Below are positions 1 through 8,626 of a DNA stretch of 64,000 bases, piece by piece; within the stretch, counting starts at the first letter, position 1, and each line of letters starts with the position of its first letter. A program made the translations under genes and the position numbers. The DNA comes from Rhodococcus qingshengii (lineage in GTDB: Bacteria > Actinomycetota > Actinomycetes > Mycobacteriales > Mycobacteriaceae), in the NCBI RefSeq assembly GCF_021025955.1, contig NZ_JAJNCL010000001.1, positions 310,001 through 374,000 on the forward strand, given 5' to 3'. A model generated the notes under the pieces. That model did no database searches. It had not been told where the DNA came from and saw nothing but the letters and a program-made list of their open reading frames with translations.

Positions 1-800
1 CCGAATTCGAGTACCGTCTGAGCGAGATCGGTCCGGAAGTGCATCTGGGACTGTTCTTCTGGGGGATGGAGGACGGGCCGGCAGCGCTTCGTCTGTGCCG
101 CGAGGTGGTGCCTGCCCTGCCGGGAAACGCCGGTGCAATGGTTGCGGTCGGTTTGTCCGCACCGCCGGCACCGTTTGTCCCGGATCAGTTTCACCTGCTT
201 CCCGGATACGCGTTACTGGTAGCCGGTTTCGGATCGGAAGAGGAACACTCGAATGCGATTGCGCCGATTCGAGACGGGGTGCCGACGCTTTTCGAATTCG
301 TCACCCCGATCCCGTACACCGGTTTGCAATCGATGCTCGACGACTCGGAACCGTGGGGTGCGTACGCCTACGAGAAGGCTTTGGACCTGGTGGATTTCTC
401 CGACGACGTGATCGATGTTCTGACCGAACAAGCGGGCAGGAAATCGTCGCCGATGTCGTTCATGCCGATCTTTCCGCTGCAGGGAGCTTTCACTTCCGTC
501 GGAGAGGACGAGACTGCGTTCGGTGGTTCTCGCACACCACATTACGTGTGCAACATGACGGCGACGGCCACTGATGCCGGAACGCTGGAATTGGACCGAT
601 CGTGGGTGCGTGAGACCTGGGAAGCGTTGCGTCCGTTTTCTTCCAATCAAGGTGGGTACGTCAACTTCATGACCGATGTCGACGAGGACCGAGTGCGAGC
701 CTCCTACGGCGCGGCGAAGTATGCGCGATTGTCCGCAGTCAAGGCGAAGTACGACCCGGACAACGTGTTTCACCTCAACGCAAATATTCTGCCTGCGTAA
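1..800 (+). CDS. FAD-linked oxidase (berberine-bridge type), C-terminal part
   Basis: The frame is open from the left edge (first whole codon at position 3), so this is the end of a longer gene whose start lies outside the window. The visible part corresponds to the substrate and C-terminal half of flavin-dependent oxidases of the PCMH/berberine-bridge family. The last 50 residues contain the BBE-domain pattern YVNFM, then a tyrosine, a run of RLSAVKAKYDPDNVF, and the final N-x-N-I. The FAD-binding N-terminal domain is not in the window. These enzymes oxidise alcohols, sugars or alkaloid-like substrates with O2; the substrate here cannot be told. A Ser/Thr kinase gene converges on it 27 bases downstream. 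Confidence 0.85.
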   Translation, partial: EFEYRLSEIGPEVHLGLFFWGMEDGPAALRLCREVVPALPGNAGAMVAVGLSAPPAPFVPDQFHLLPGYALLVAGFGSEEEHSNAIAPIRDGVPTLFEFVTPIPYTGLQSMLDDSEPWGAYAYEKALDLVDFSDDVIDVLTEQAGRKSSPMSFMPIFPLQGAFTSVGEDETAFGGSRTPHYVCNMTATATDAGTLELDRSWVRETWEALRPFSSNQGGYVNFMTDVDEDRVRASYGAAKYARLSAVKAKYDPDNVFHLNANILPA

Positions 801-827
801 AGCGTGCAGTCAGAGTGTGAACACCTG

Positions 828-2027
828 TCAGACCGTGAATACCAGGATGACGACGATCAGCGCGGCCAAGATGATGACGGCAACCATGCCGGTCATGGCG
901 AGGGGAGCCCAGGCCACTACCTTGTCGCGGGTGCTGGCATCGGCGGGTCCGGTCGGTATCCGCGGCGGCCAGGAGAACATGTCCATCGGACTGGGAACGT
1001 TCCGCAGTGGCGTGTTCTGTTGCACTGCAGGAAGTCCCGTGATCGTGGATCCGGTCAGGCGATTGCGGCGGTGTGGGTCGGCAAGTTGTGTGGTCCGGTG
1101 AGCCCAGGCCGGCACGGCGCCCTCGGACGAGTAGACGGGAGCGTCGATCAACTGCTCGATCGTGCCGCCGCCCGTCGCGGCTGCAGCGAGCGCGTCGCGT
1201 GCCTGAGCCATAGTCGGCCGTCGGGTGGGGTCCGGCTCGAGGAGCTGAAGGAGAACGTCGGTGAGCGGTCCGGACTTGGTGGGTCGGTAGATCTCGGCCT
1301 TGGCGACACGATGCAGGAGGGCGATGGCGTCCGAGTCGATGCCGAAGGGCGGCTGGCCCTCGATCACCGTGTAGAGCGTCGACCCGAGTGAGAAGACGTC
1401 GCTGGCCTCGGTGGGGTCGTCGCCGCGGGCAACTTCGGGCGCGAAGTACGCGGGAGTGCCGGTGATGACCTCGTCCTGGGTGTCGGATACGTCGCTCTTC
1501 GCGCGGGCGATGCCGAAGTCGCTGATCTTGACGGTGCCGAGGGACTTGCCTCGGTCTGCGATCAGGATGTTGCCGGGTTTGATGTCGCGGTGGACGATGC
1601 CGGCGGCGTGCGCTTCGGTGAGTGCCGCAGCGATCTGGGCGCCGATCTGCGCGACTTCGAGTGGTGGCAACGTATCGGCCAGGTTCATGGCCTGGGCGAG
1701 GCTGCGGGCCGGGAAGTACTCCATGACCAACCAGGGTTCGCCGGACTCGATCGCGACGTCGTACATGGCGATGGAGTGGGGATGGGTGAGCTTTGCGGCG
1801 TTCCTGCCCTCGCGCAATGTGCGTTCGCGGACCTCTTCGGCCGTTTCGGTGTCGAGGCCTTCCGTGCTTGTGACCTGTTTCACCGCGACGTCACGGCTGA
1901 GGAGCGTGTCGCGGGCCAGCCAGACGGCGCCCATCCCTCCGTCGCCGATCTTGGAGCGGAGTCGGTACCGCCCCGCCAGCAGGTATTCGGGCCCGATGCC
2001 CCTCCCGGTCTGCTCCTGAGCTGTCAC
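828..2027 (-). CDS. PknB-type serine/threonine protein kinase with C-terminal membrane anchor
   Basis: A 399-residue eukaryote-like kinase. Visible motifs are the glycine-rich loop (G28-G33), the ATP lysine in AVK (K50), the catalytic loop HRDIKPGN (D148), DFG (D170) and the activation-segment GTPAYFAPE. The kinase domain ends near residue 285. A linker follows, then one hydrophobic segment at about 376-398, which ends the protein. There is therefore almost no extracellular sensor, unlike PknB with its PASTA repeats, and the substrates are unknown. The start is GTG; no strong Shine-Dalgarno site is seen. It is divergent from imuA' across 227 bases that hold a LexA box, but that box is closer to and better placed for imuA'. 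Confidence 0.9.
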   Translation of the reverse strand: MTAQEQTGRGIGPEYLLAGRYRLRSKIGDGGMGAVWLARDTLLSRDVAVKQVTSTEGLDTETAEEVRERTLREGRNAAKLTHPHSIAMYDVAIESGEPWLVMEYFPARSLAQAMNLADTLPPLEVAQIGAQIAAALTEAHAAGIVHRDIKPGNILIADRGKSLGTVKISDFGIARAKSDVSDTQDEVITGTPAYFAPEVARGDDPTEASDVFSLGSTLYTVIEGQPPFGIDSDAIALLHRVAKAEIYRPTKSGPLTDVLLQLLEPDPTRRPTMAQARDALAAAATGGGTIEQLIDAPVYSSEGAVPAWAHRTTQLADPHRRNRLTGSTITGLPAVQQNTPLRNVPSPMDMFSWPPRIPTGPADASTRDKVVAWAPLAMTGMVAVIILAALIVVILVFTV

Positions 2028-2134
2028 ATCTCAAGGTTAATGGATTGATGCCACTGTGACGCTCGAGGCTCCTGTGAACTGGGTTTTTGGCTCTGCTTGA
2101 CGTGTCGGGGGTGACACGGTTTACTGAAAACAGT

Positions 2135-2150
2135 TCGAAAATATGTTCGA
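2135..2150 (+). promoter_or_regulatory. LexA (SOS) box upstream of imuA'
   Basis: The site reads TCGAAAATATGTTCGA. It matches the mycobacterial/Gram-positive LexA consensus TCGAAC-N4-GTTCGA at 11 of 12 fixed positions; the only mismatch is A for C at the end of the left half. It lies 104 bases before the chosen imuA' start. In mycobacteria imuA'-imuB is a LexA-regulated, DNA-damage-induced operon, so the site predicts SOS control here. Confidence 0.85.
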
Positions 2151-2254
2151 AATTGCTGTTCGTTGGATGCATGTCAAACCCGACTTCCCCGCGGTTTGCC
2201 GGCTGGTTATGGATTGCGACCAGTGAGTTTTTTCCGGTGTTCCGGAGGATGGGG

Positions 2255-3145
2255 ATGACCGAGGTGACCGAGTTGGTAGAGCTGTCGGCAGATGCGGCGG
2301 GGTTGTTCCGTCAGGATCGGCTGGCACAGCTCCGCCGACAGATCGCGTCCATTCCGTCTCGGGGCGATACGTCGTTCTCCGGACCGAGTGTGTCTGTTAC
2401 CGGTGTGTCCGTTACTGGTGTTTCCGGGACAAGTGCAGCAGCGTCCGAGAGTGTTGCGGACAGGGACAGGCCGGTCGTGGACCGCGCGCACAAGGCTGGT
2501 GTTCTCCCGGTGCCGGAAGGTATCGGGGCATTGTTGCCGCAGGGCGGTTTGGTACGCGGAACCGTGGTGTCTGTCGACGGCGCGGCATCCTTGCTTTTGG
2601 GATTGGTCGCGTCGGTGACGGCGTCCGGAGGGCATGTTGCAGTCATCGGGCAGCCTCGACTGGGATTGCTGGCGGCGTACGAGATGGGTGCGCAACTGGA
2701 ACGTCTGGCACTCATTCCGGCGCCTGGGCCGGATCCGGTCGAGATCGCCGCTGTGCTGCTCGACGGTATGGATCTGGTGATTCTGGGATTGGCGGGTGCA
2801 TCGGTATCCCCGTCGCGTGCGCGGGCGGTAGTGGCACGCGCTCGGAGCAAGGGCTCGACTCTTGTTGTCACCGAAGGTCACTGGGACGGAGCCGAGGTTC
2901 GGTTGGACGCTCGGGTTCATGGTTACGGTGGGTTCGGTCAGGGCCGGGAGTTGGGCCGTGGTCGGCTCAGTTCCCTGAGCCTCGCGGTTCGTGCACGGGG
3001 GCGCTCGTTCCAGCCCCGGACCACGCGCCTGGACATCTGCAGTGCAGCCGGGCGGGTCGAATGGGTGCCTTCCCAGCCGGTGGAGGCTGTGTCGGAGCAG
3101 GCTGTGTCGGAGCAGGTGGTGTCGTCGCAGGTGGTGTCACTGTGA
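2255..3145 (+). CDS. imuA': ImuA', RecA-like mutasome accessory protein
   Basis: A 296-residue protein with the order and context of actinobacterial ImuA'. The N-terminus (MTEVTELVELSADAAGLFR) is followed by a degenerate RecA-like core that lacks a convincing Walker A motif. ATG 2255 is preferred because GGAGG ends 6 bases before it; the frame is open further upstream, but that would overlap the LexA box. In mycobacteria ImuA' bridges ImuB and DnaE2 in damage-induced translesion synthesis. Two low-complexity stretches are present: SVTGV repeats near residues 46-58, and an AVSEQ-type tandem repeat forming the C-terminal tail. Its stop overlaps the imuB start in GTGA, indicating translational coupling. 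Confidence 0.85.
   Translation: MTEVTELVELSADAAGLFRQDRLAQLRRQIASIPSRGDTSFSGPSVSVTGVSVTGVSGTSAAASESVADRDRPVVDRAHKAGVLPVPEGIGALLPQGGLVRGTVVSVDGAASLLLGLVASVTASGGHVAVIGQPRLGLLAAYEMGAQLERLALIPAPGPDPVEIAAVLLDGMDLVILGLAGASVSPSRARAVVARARSKGSTLVVTEGHWDGAEVRLDARVHGYGGFGQGRELGRGRLSSLSLAVRARGRSFQPRTTRLDICSAAGRVEWVPSQPVEAVSEQAVSEQVVSSQVVSL
3086..3142 (+). repeat. 15-bp tandem repeat in the imuA' 3' end
   Basis: Two identical copies of GCTGTGTCGGAGCAG (3086-3100 and 3101-3115) are followed by a diverged copy (3116-3130, GTGGTGTCGTCGCAG) and a partial fourth. It encodes the tail AVSEQ-AVSEQ-VVSSQ-VVSL and runs directly into the GTGA junction with imuB. Confidence 0.9.
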
Positions 3146-4695
3146 GCAGAGTTCTGGCGTTGTGGTGCCCGGACTGGCCGGCGGTGGCAGCGGCAGCGCT
3201 TGCCGATCTTCCGGCAACACATCCCGTCGCGGTTACCTCGGGTAATCGGGTGATCGCATGTTCGGCGACGGCCCGCGCGGAGGGAGTTCGCCGAGGACTG
3301 CGTCGACGCGAGTCGCAGGCCCGCTGCCCGGAACTGTATGTGGCGACGGCAGATCCAGAACGCGACGCCAGATTGTTCGAGCCGGTCGCCGCGGCCATCG
3401 ATGCGGTGGCACCGGGCGTCGAGGTACTCCGTCCTGGTTTGTTGGTGCTCAGTGCGCGAGGTGTCAGTCGGTACTTCGGTTCGGAGGAAGCCGCGGCGGA
3501 ACGATTGGTGGATCAGGCATCTGCTGCGGGCGTCGAGAGTCAGGTGGGTGTGGCGGATCAGCTGTCCACGGCGGTCATTGCCGCGCGCCGGGCAGCGCTG
3601 GTGCCGCCGGGGGAGGGAGCACGGTTTCTGGCGCCGCTACCCATGCCGGAGTTGGCGGCCGAGCCCAGCCTCTCTGCGCCGCATCGCGGGGAGTTGGTGG
3701 ATCTGCTGCGCAGGCTCGGTATCAAGACCATCGGTGCTTTCGCAGATCTACCGGCAGTGGACGTCGCTTCGCGTTTCGGTGCCGATGCGGTGCTCGCGCA
3801 TCGTGCGGCGCGCGGTGAGCCCGAGCGGCCACCGTCGGCGCGGACGCTTCCGCCGGATCTGGAAGTGGAGCAGCACTACGATCCGTCGATCGAGCGGGTG
3901 GATGCCGCAGCGTTTGCCGGGCGTGCCTTGGCAAGTCTGCTGCACGACAAGCTGTCCGCCGCCGCGGTGGCGTGTACGCGTCTGTCGATTTCGGCCAGCA
4001 CGGGCAACGGTGAAAATCTTTCTCGGACTTGGCGTTGCGCCGAACCTCTGACACCGGAGGGAACGGCCGATCGAGTGCGTTGGCAACTGGACGGCTGGCT
4101 CACTGGGCGCAGTGAGACCCGGCCGACTGCAGGCATAGCGGTGTTGCGTCTGGAACCGGTGGAGGTGGTCAGTGCCGGTGCCTTGCAGTTGGGGCTGTGG
4201 GGCGGTGTCGGCGACGAGGAGGAGCGGGCCAGGCGAGCATTGGTGCGCGTGCAAGGTCTTCTGGGCGGCGAATCGGTTCAGGTCGGTGTCCTGAGCGGTG
4301 GTCGAGGGCCCTCGGAGCGAATTACCCTGTTGCCCTTGGGTGACGAGCGGGTAGCTGCCCATGATCCGACAGCCCCGTGGCCTGGTCGTCTGCCGCAGCC
4401 GTCTCCGGGGTCGATCTTCGTCGACAATCCCAAGGTATGGCTGGGGGATGTGGCCGGCAACGCCGTGTACGTCACTGAGCGCGGTGTCTTCAGCTCGCAG
4501 CCGGGAAGGCTGAAGTGGGGGAGCAAGGAATGGGCAGTGCAGGGATGGGCCGGGCCCTGGCCGGTGGACGAGCGATGGTGGGACGCAGCCTCGGCGCGCA
4601 CGGCCGCGCGGGCTCAGGTGCTGTTGGAGGAATCGCGTGCGTTGCTGATGATCTGTGAAGGCGGTGGATGGTCGGTGGAGGGTGTGTACGAATGA
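3142..4695 (+). CDS. imuB: ImuB, catalytically inactive Y-family polymerase homologue
   Basis: A 517-residue mutasome hub protein. The GTG start overlaps the imuA' stop by four bases; the longer ATG-started frame from 3061 would lie inside imuA'. The Y-family fold is recognisable, but the acidic catalytic residues are gone: the first motif reads LWCPDWPAVAAA instead of DxDxFFxxVE, and the palm motif reads VLSARGVSRYFG. At residues 349-354 there is QLGLWG, closely like the beta-clamp-binding motif QLPLWG of M. tuberculosis ImuB, which is essential there for damage-induced mutagenesis. The inference is that it recruits DnaE2 to the clamp. The polymerase partner dnaE2 is 33 kb away at 37.4 kb. 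Confidence 0.92.
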   Translation: MSRVLALWCPDWPAVAAAALADLPATHPVAVTSGNRVIACSATARAEGVRRGLRRRESQARCPELYVATADPERDARLFEPVAAAIDAVAPGVEVLRPGLLVLSARGVSRYFGSEEAAAERLVDQASAAGVESQVGVADQLSTAVIAARRAALVPPGEGARFLAPLPMPELAAEPSLSAPHRGELVDLLRRLGIKTIGAFADLPAVDVASRFGADAVLAHRAARGEPERPPSARTLPPDLEVEQHYDPSIERVDAAAFAGRALASLLHDKLSAAAVACTRLSISASTGNGENLSRTWRCAEPLTPEGTADRVRWQLDGWLTGRSETRPTAGIAVLRLEPVEVVSAGALQLGLWGGVGDEEERARRALVRVQGLLGGESVQVGVLSGGRGPSERITLLPLGDERVAAHDPTAPWPGRLPQPSPGSIFVDNPKVWLGDVAGNAVYVTERGVFSSQPGRLKWGSKEWAVQGWAGPWPVDERWWDAASARTAARAQVLLEESRALLMICEGGGWSVEGVYE

Positions 4696-4859
4696 ACTCA
4701 CGGGTGTAGCCAGCTGTACCTGAATGGTCGAGTCGACTGTACGAACAGTAGGGGCACTGGCGCCATCGTACTGACGCCGTCGGGCACCTAGCGTTGATGA
4801 CATTCAAAAACTCACTGTTGCAATGATTCTCGTCGTTGCAACTCTTCGCGAGGAGTGTC

Positions 4860-5705
4860 ATGAAAACGGCGGATCGAGCTGACGTTTCCGGAACCGATCG
4901 ACTTCACTACCAGCCGGTGGAGCTACGCGACGCGCAACTTCTGGCGTACGACGAAGCCGGCGAAGGCCGGATCGTGGAGGTGTTCGGCGATGTCGCCACA
5001 GCTGAGCACATCGTCATCTTCGTGCCAGGCAACGACAACGGACTGGGAAACTACTTCGACGAGAACCGTCCGACAGGACCACGCGCGAGCGGATGGACAC
5101 TGGGAAGGATGCTCCGAACGCTCGGGCCGAACGACCGCGTCGTGGTGATCGTATGGGTCGGTTATCGGACGCCGTGGGGATTCCTCGAGTCGTTCTCTCG
5201 GACACTTGCAGAACGCGGTGCGATAGATCTGGCGCGGTTGACTCGTATCCTGCCGCGTTCGGCGCATGTCACGCTCGTCGGACACAGCTACGGGGCGGTG
5301 GTGTGTGGACTCGCTCTCCCGTCGGCGCGGGCGGACGATTGCGTGGTGCTGGGCAGTCCGGGGATGGGTACCAGTTCGCGCGAGGACCTGTGCTTTGCCG
5401 GAAATCTCTGGGCTGCGCTTGGTCCGTCGGACTGGATCCGGTATTTCCCACGCGTGAAGATCGGCCGCCTCGGGCACGGCCCGTCGCCAGTTCGGGCGCA
5501 GCACGGAGCCATAGTTTTCGACACCGGCGCCATTCGAGGGCATTGCGGATACTTCGCCGATGCAAGCGAGTCGCTGCGCAACATCGCGAGGATCGGGCTC
5601 GCACGCTACGACGAGATCACGAGACCAGGGGAGTTGCCGCCTCGGCTGACCGCGTCAGCAATCCGCGAGGACAGGTCTATCCTGGGAACTCGTGAGTGTC
5701 GCTAA
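4860..5705 (+). CDS. alpha/beta-hydrolase family protein, DUF1023-like
   Basis: A 281-residue alpha/beta hydrolase. ATG 4860 is preferred over the in-frame ATG 4836 because GAGGAG sits just before it. The strand-loop segment IVIFVPGNDNGLGNYF and the nucleophile elbow GHSYGAVVCG (serine within G-H-S-Y-G) resemble the DUF1023 hydrolases common in actinobacteria. The catalytic His is likely in GHCGYF. There is no signal peptide. Its end overlaps the next hydrolase gene by 14 bases, so the two are probably co-transcribed. Substrate unknown. Confidence 0.8.
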   Translation: MKTADRADVSGTDRLHYQPVELRDAQLLAYDEAGEGRIVEVFGDVATAEHIVIFVPGNDNGLGNYFDENRPTGPRASGWTLGRMLRTLGPNDRVVVIVWVGYRTPWGFLESFSRTLAERGAIDLARLTRILPRSAHVTLVGHSYGAVVCGLALPSARADDCVVLGSPGMGTSSREDLCFAGNLWAALGPSDWIRYFPRVKIGRLGHGPSPVRAQHGAIVFDTGAIRGHCGYFADASESLRNIARIGLARYDEITRPGELPPRLTASAIREDRSILGTRECR

Positions 5706-6447
5706 CGTACGAAGTGCCGGCGGGGTCCAGATCAGCTACCGCGATTCCGGCGCGCATCCCAGTGTGGCCGATCTGCCTCCGGTAGTTCTCGTGCACGGGA
5801 TGGGCGGCGACAGCGGTACCTGGGACAAGTTCGCGCGGACCTTGCGTTCGCGCAACCGACGAGTCGTCTCGGTCGATCTTCGCGGCCACGGCCGGAGCGC
5901 TCGGGCGTCGTCGTACCTGTTCGACGAGTTCGCGGACGACGTCATGGACGTGTGTGATCATCTCGAACTCGATCAGGTGGATCTGGTCGGCCATTCGCTC
6001 GGCGGGCACGCGGCGTCGTTGATCGCTCAGAAACGTCCCACTGTGGTGCGGAAGTTGGTCATCGAGGAAGCGCCGTTGCCACTACGCGCAGGTGACCCGG
6101 AACAGGTGTTCGCGAGGAAATTGCCGAGTGTGCCAGAACTGTGGCACGCCACAACAAGTTTGGTGCGACATCCGCGAGCCGCGCTGACGTTCGATCGCTC
6201 GATGACGCGGTCCGCGCTCGAGCAGTTCCGCCGACCGGATCCGCAGTGGTGGGATCGCTTGCCACTCATCGAGGCCGACATGTTGTTCCTGCGTGGAGGT
6301 CTGGGCGGGATGGTGGACCCAGTTCGCCTCGACGCTGTTGCGGCCACTGTCGCGCGCTGCGAATTGGTCTCCTTCCGCACCGGCCACAGTGTCCACCGCG
6401 ACGGGCATCGCCAATTCGAATCCGTTGTGTTGCCGTTCATTTCCTGA
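5692..6447 (+). CDS. alpha/beta-fold hydrolase
   Basis: A 251-residue hydrolase of the haloperoxidase/esterase-like group. It has the oxyanion motif LVHGMGGDSGTW, the D-L-R-G-H-G-R motif and the nucleophile elbow GHSLGGHAA. A C-terminal GHSVHRDGH supplies the histidine. The start is GTG 5692, inside the end of the preceding hydrolase gene, so the pair is translationally linked. It lacks a signal peptide. The specificity (ester, lactone, C-C bond) cannot be read from the sequence. Confidence 0.88.
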   Translation: MSVANVRSAGGVQISYRDSGAHPSVADLPPVVLVHGMGGDSGTWDKFARTLRSRNRRVVSVDLRGHGRSARASSYLFDEFADDVMDVCDHLELDQVDLVGHSLGGHAASLIAQKRPTVVRKLVIEEAPLPLRAGDPEQVFARKLPSVPELWHATTSLVRHPRAALTFDRSMTRSALEQFRRPDPQWWDRLPLIEADMLFLRGGLGGMVDPVRLDAVAATVARCELVSFRTGHSVHRDGHRQFESVVLPFIS

Positions 6448-6514
6448 AAGTGGAATATCCGATCAGTTCCGGGGACAACCCATCCACAACGCGTGCGGCA
6501 CCGAATGTACTTCC

Positions 6515-6856
6515 ATGCACACCAACGGCAACGACTGGTCCGCACACGAATACGTCGACGCGGTAGCACGATCCGTTCACGGTGAGACAGTTCGATGGCC
6601 GCAGGGTCCGAGCACGGATGCGGTGATCGTTCTCCCCGTTCATGCCCGAAACCATCCGGGGAAGAACGCAGTTCTGCTCTGGAATCACGACTTCGGTTGG
6701 TCGTGGGGCGTCGAGGAGGCTGATGTGCGAAGGACGATTTCGATAGTCGACACTCTCGGCATCGGACGGACACCCGATCCGCTGCGCTGTGCGGATCGGG
6801 TAATCGAGCTGATCAGCGCTCAGGCAGTTTGCTCGAGCATGTGTAGCGAACACTGA
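6515..6856 (+). CDS. small hypothetical protein, possibly DUF6292-like
   Basis: A frame of 113 residues, starting at ATG 6515. It contains AVLLWNHDFGWSWG followed by a helical C-terminal half. The tryptophan/glycine pattern reminds me of the actinobacterial DUF6292 family, but this rests on memory of the pattern only. No strong ribosome-binding site is visible, and the frame is open upstream of this ATG. It sits between a hydrolase and a sulfatase on the same strand. Role unknown. Confidence 0.5.
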   Translation: MHTNGNDWSAHEYVDAVARSVHGETVRWPQGPSTDAVIVLPVHARNHPGKNAVLLWNHDFGWSWGVEEADVRRTISIVDTLGIGRTPDPLRCADRVIELISAQAVCSSMCSEH

Positions 6857-6901
6857 TTCGGTCAACTCTGGGGCGACAACGGCTCCGAGAGGACGACGCC
6901 C

Positions 6902-8539
6902 GTGAATCCAGAGAACGTTCCAGCCTCGCATTGTCATTCACTGCCGCGCCGGACGTTCCTTGGTGGCGTCGGTGCTCTTGTCCTCGCCGGAGTGGCAGAC
7001 GTCGCAACCGGCGCGGTGAGCGCGGCGTCGGCACACGCAGCGCCCGCCGATCGGTTTCCACAGAAACCCAACATCGTTGTCATCATCACCGATCAGGAAC
7101 GCCGGCCGATGTACTGGCCGCAGGGCTGGGCTGATCAGAACCTGCCCAACCGCAAGAGGATTGCCGATCACGGGCTGACGTTCGACCAGGCGGTGTGCAA
7201 CACCGCGATGTGCTCGCCGAGTCGCAGTACGTTCTTCACCGGCCTTTACCCCGCGCAGCACGGGGTCACGAGAACGCTCACCGAAGGCGGCACTGTTTCA
7301 CCCACCGAGCCACAGTTGCAGGTCTCCGAACAGAACATGGCAAAGCTGCTGGCGTCGGCCGGCTACAACGTCCAGTACCGGGGGAAATGGCATCTGAGCA
7401 AAGGCGTCGACGGCGGTGATCCGACAAGTGAGGACGTGGCGGGATTCGGCTTCGAAGGGTGGATTCCGCCGGACGCTGGCCAGGACACCAATCCAGATCA
7501 TTTCGGCGGCGGGTGCGCAGACCACGACCGCCGTGTTGCCGAGGAGGCAGTCGATTTTCTCTCCGGACCAGCAGTCACGTCCGGACAGCCCTGGGCGCTG
7601 ATCGTCTCGTTCGTGAACCCACACGATGTCCTCGCGTACCCCCAGACCTGGAATGCGATGAACGGAACGTGCGACAACTACGGATCGGACGCACCAGGCG
7701 CCTTCGAGCAAGGTATCGACCTGCCGCCCACCTTCGACGAGATCCTGGCGCTCAATCACAAACCGACGGCACAGGTTCAGTCGGAATTGCTACTTGCAGC
7801 CGGGCTCGGGCCGTTGCTCGGGCCTGATCAGGCACGCAACTACATCAACTTCTACGCCTACATGCACAAGGTGGTCGACGAACACATCGGCAGCGTGCTC
7901 GACGCGATCGAAGCCACCCCGCAGATGCTCGACGACACGGTAATCGTTCGGATGTCCGACCACGGGGAGATGGGGATGAGCCACGGAGGTTTGCGGCAGA
8001 AGGTGTTCAACGCCTACGAGGAAACGCTGCGCGTTCCACTGGTCATCAGCAACCCCTTGCTGTTTCCCGAGCCCGTTCGCACCGACGCCCTGGCGTCGCT
8101 GATCGACGTGATGCCCACGCTCGCCACTCTCGCCCAAGCGCCCGCGCGTGAATCGTGGAACTTCTTGGGCACTGATCTGACGCCGGTCATCGTCGACGCT
8201 GCCGCCTACCCGCAAAGTCCCAGCGCACAGGTTCAGGACACGATCCTGTTCACCTACGACGATCAGAACTGCGCAACGCCCGACGGTCAGAACATCGTCA
8301 CGCAGCCTAATCACATTCGGTGCATACGTGAGAGTCGATGGAAGTACACGATGTACTTCGATCCGGCGGGAGTTGCTGCGCCGCAATACGAACTCTACGA
8401 CTTACAGGCCGACCCCTTGGAACTGAACAATCTAGCCAATCCGCTCAATATCGGCTCGTATCGGCCGGATCTGGCGGCTCAGATGAACGCCAAGCTCTTC
8501 GCAGTGATGGAGACCAAGGGCGTTTCTCTGAAGGAATAG
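6902..8539 (+). CDS. Tat-exported sulfatase (arylsulfatase A family)
   Basis: A 545-residue sulfatase. The N-terminus carries a twin-arginine signal, S-L-P-R-R-T-F-L (R16-R17), a hydrophobic stretch and an Ala-rich cleavage region near residue 47. The mature part starts with the metal-binding strand NIVVIITDQE. The motif MCSPSRS has Cys104 in the C-x-P-x-R context, which is converted to formylglycine in active sulfatases. A second metal-binding segment is VRMSDHGEMGMSHG. Folded export with calcium and formylglycine is expected; the sulfate ester substrate is unknown. No formylglycine-generating enzyme gene is in the window. Confidence 0.93.
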   Translation: MNPENVPASHCHSLPRRTFLGGVGALVLAGVADVATGAVSAASAHAAPADRFPQKPNIVVIITDQERRPMYWPQGWADQNLPNRKRIADHGLTFDQAVCNTAMCSPSRSTFFTGLYPAQHGVTRTLTEGGTVSPTEPQLQVSEQNMAKLLASAGYNVQYRGKWHLSKGVDGGDPTSEDVAGFGFEGWIPPDAGQDTNPDHFGGGCADHDRRVAEEAVDFLSGPAVTSGQPWALIVSFVNPHDVLAYPQTWNAMNGTCDNYGSDAPGAFEQGIDLPPTFDEILALNHKPTAQVQSELLLAAGLGPLLGPDQARNYINFYAYMHKVVDEHIGSVLDAIEATPQMLDDTVIVRMSDHGEMGMSHGGLRQKVFNAYEETLRVPLVISNPLLFPEPVRTDALASLIDVMPTLATLAQAPARESWNFLGTDLTPVIVDAAAYPQSPSAQVQDTILFTYDDQNCATPDGQNIVTQPNHIRCIRESRWKYTMYFDPAGVAAPQYELYDLQADPLELNNLANPLNIGSYRPDLAAQMNAKLFAVMETKGVSLKE

Positions 8540-8626
8540 ATCGAATTTCGCCAAAACTGATTCACGTTTCAGTTCTGCGGGCATGCTGATGGGGCATCTG
8601 TCTTCGGTTCGGGAAGAAGGAATGTC

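Noticed and set aside
3748..4803. 351-residue minus-strand frame opposite imuB
   Set aside because: Composition is that of a high-GC antisense shadow (Arg/Pro/His rich) with no motif, while imuB on the other strand is clear.
6027..6773. 248-residue minus-strand frame opposite the second hydrolase
   Set aside because: Low-complexity Arg/Ser-rich shadow of a clear alpha/beta hydrolase gene.
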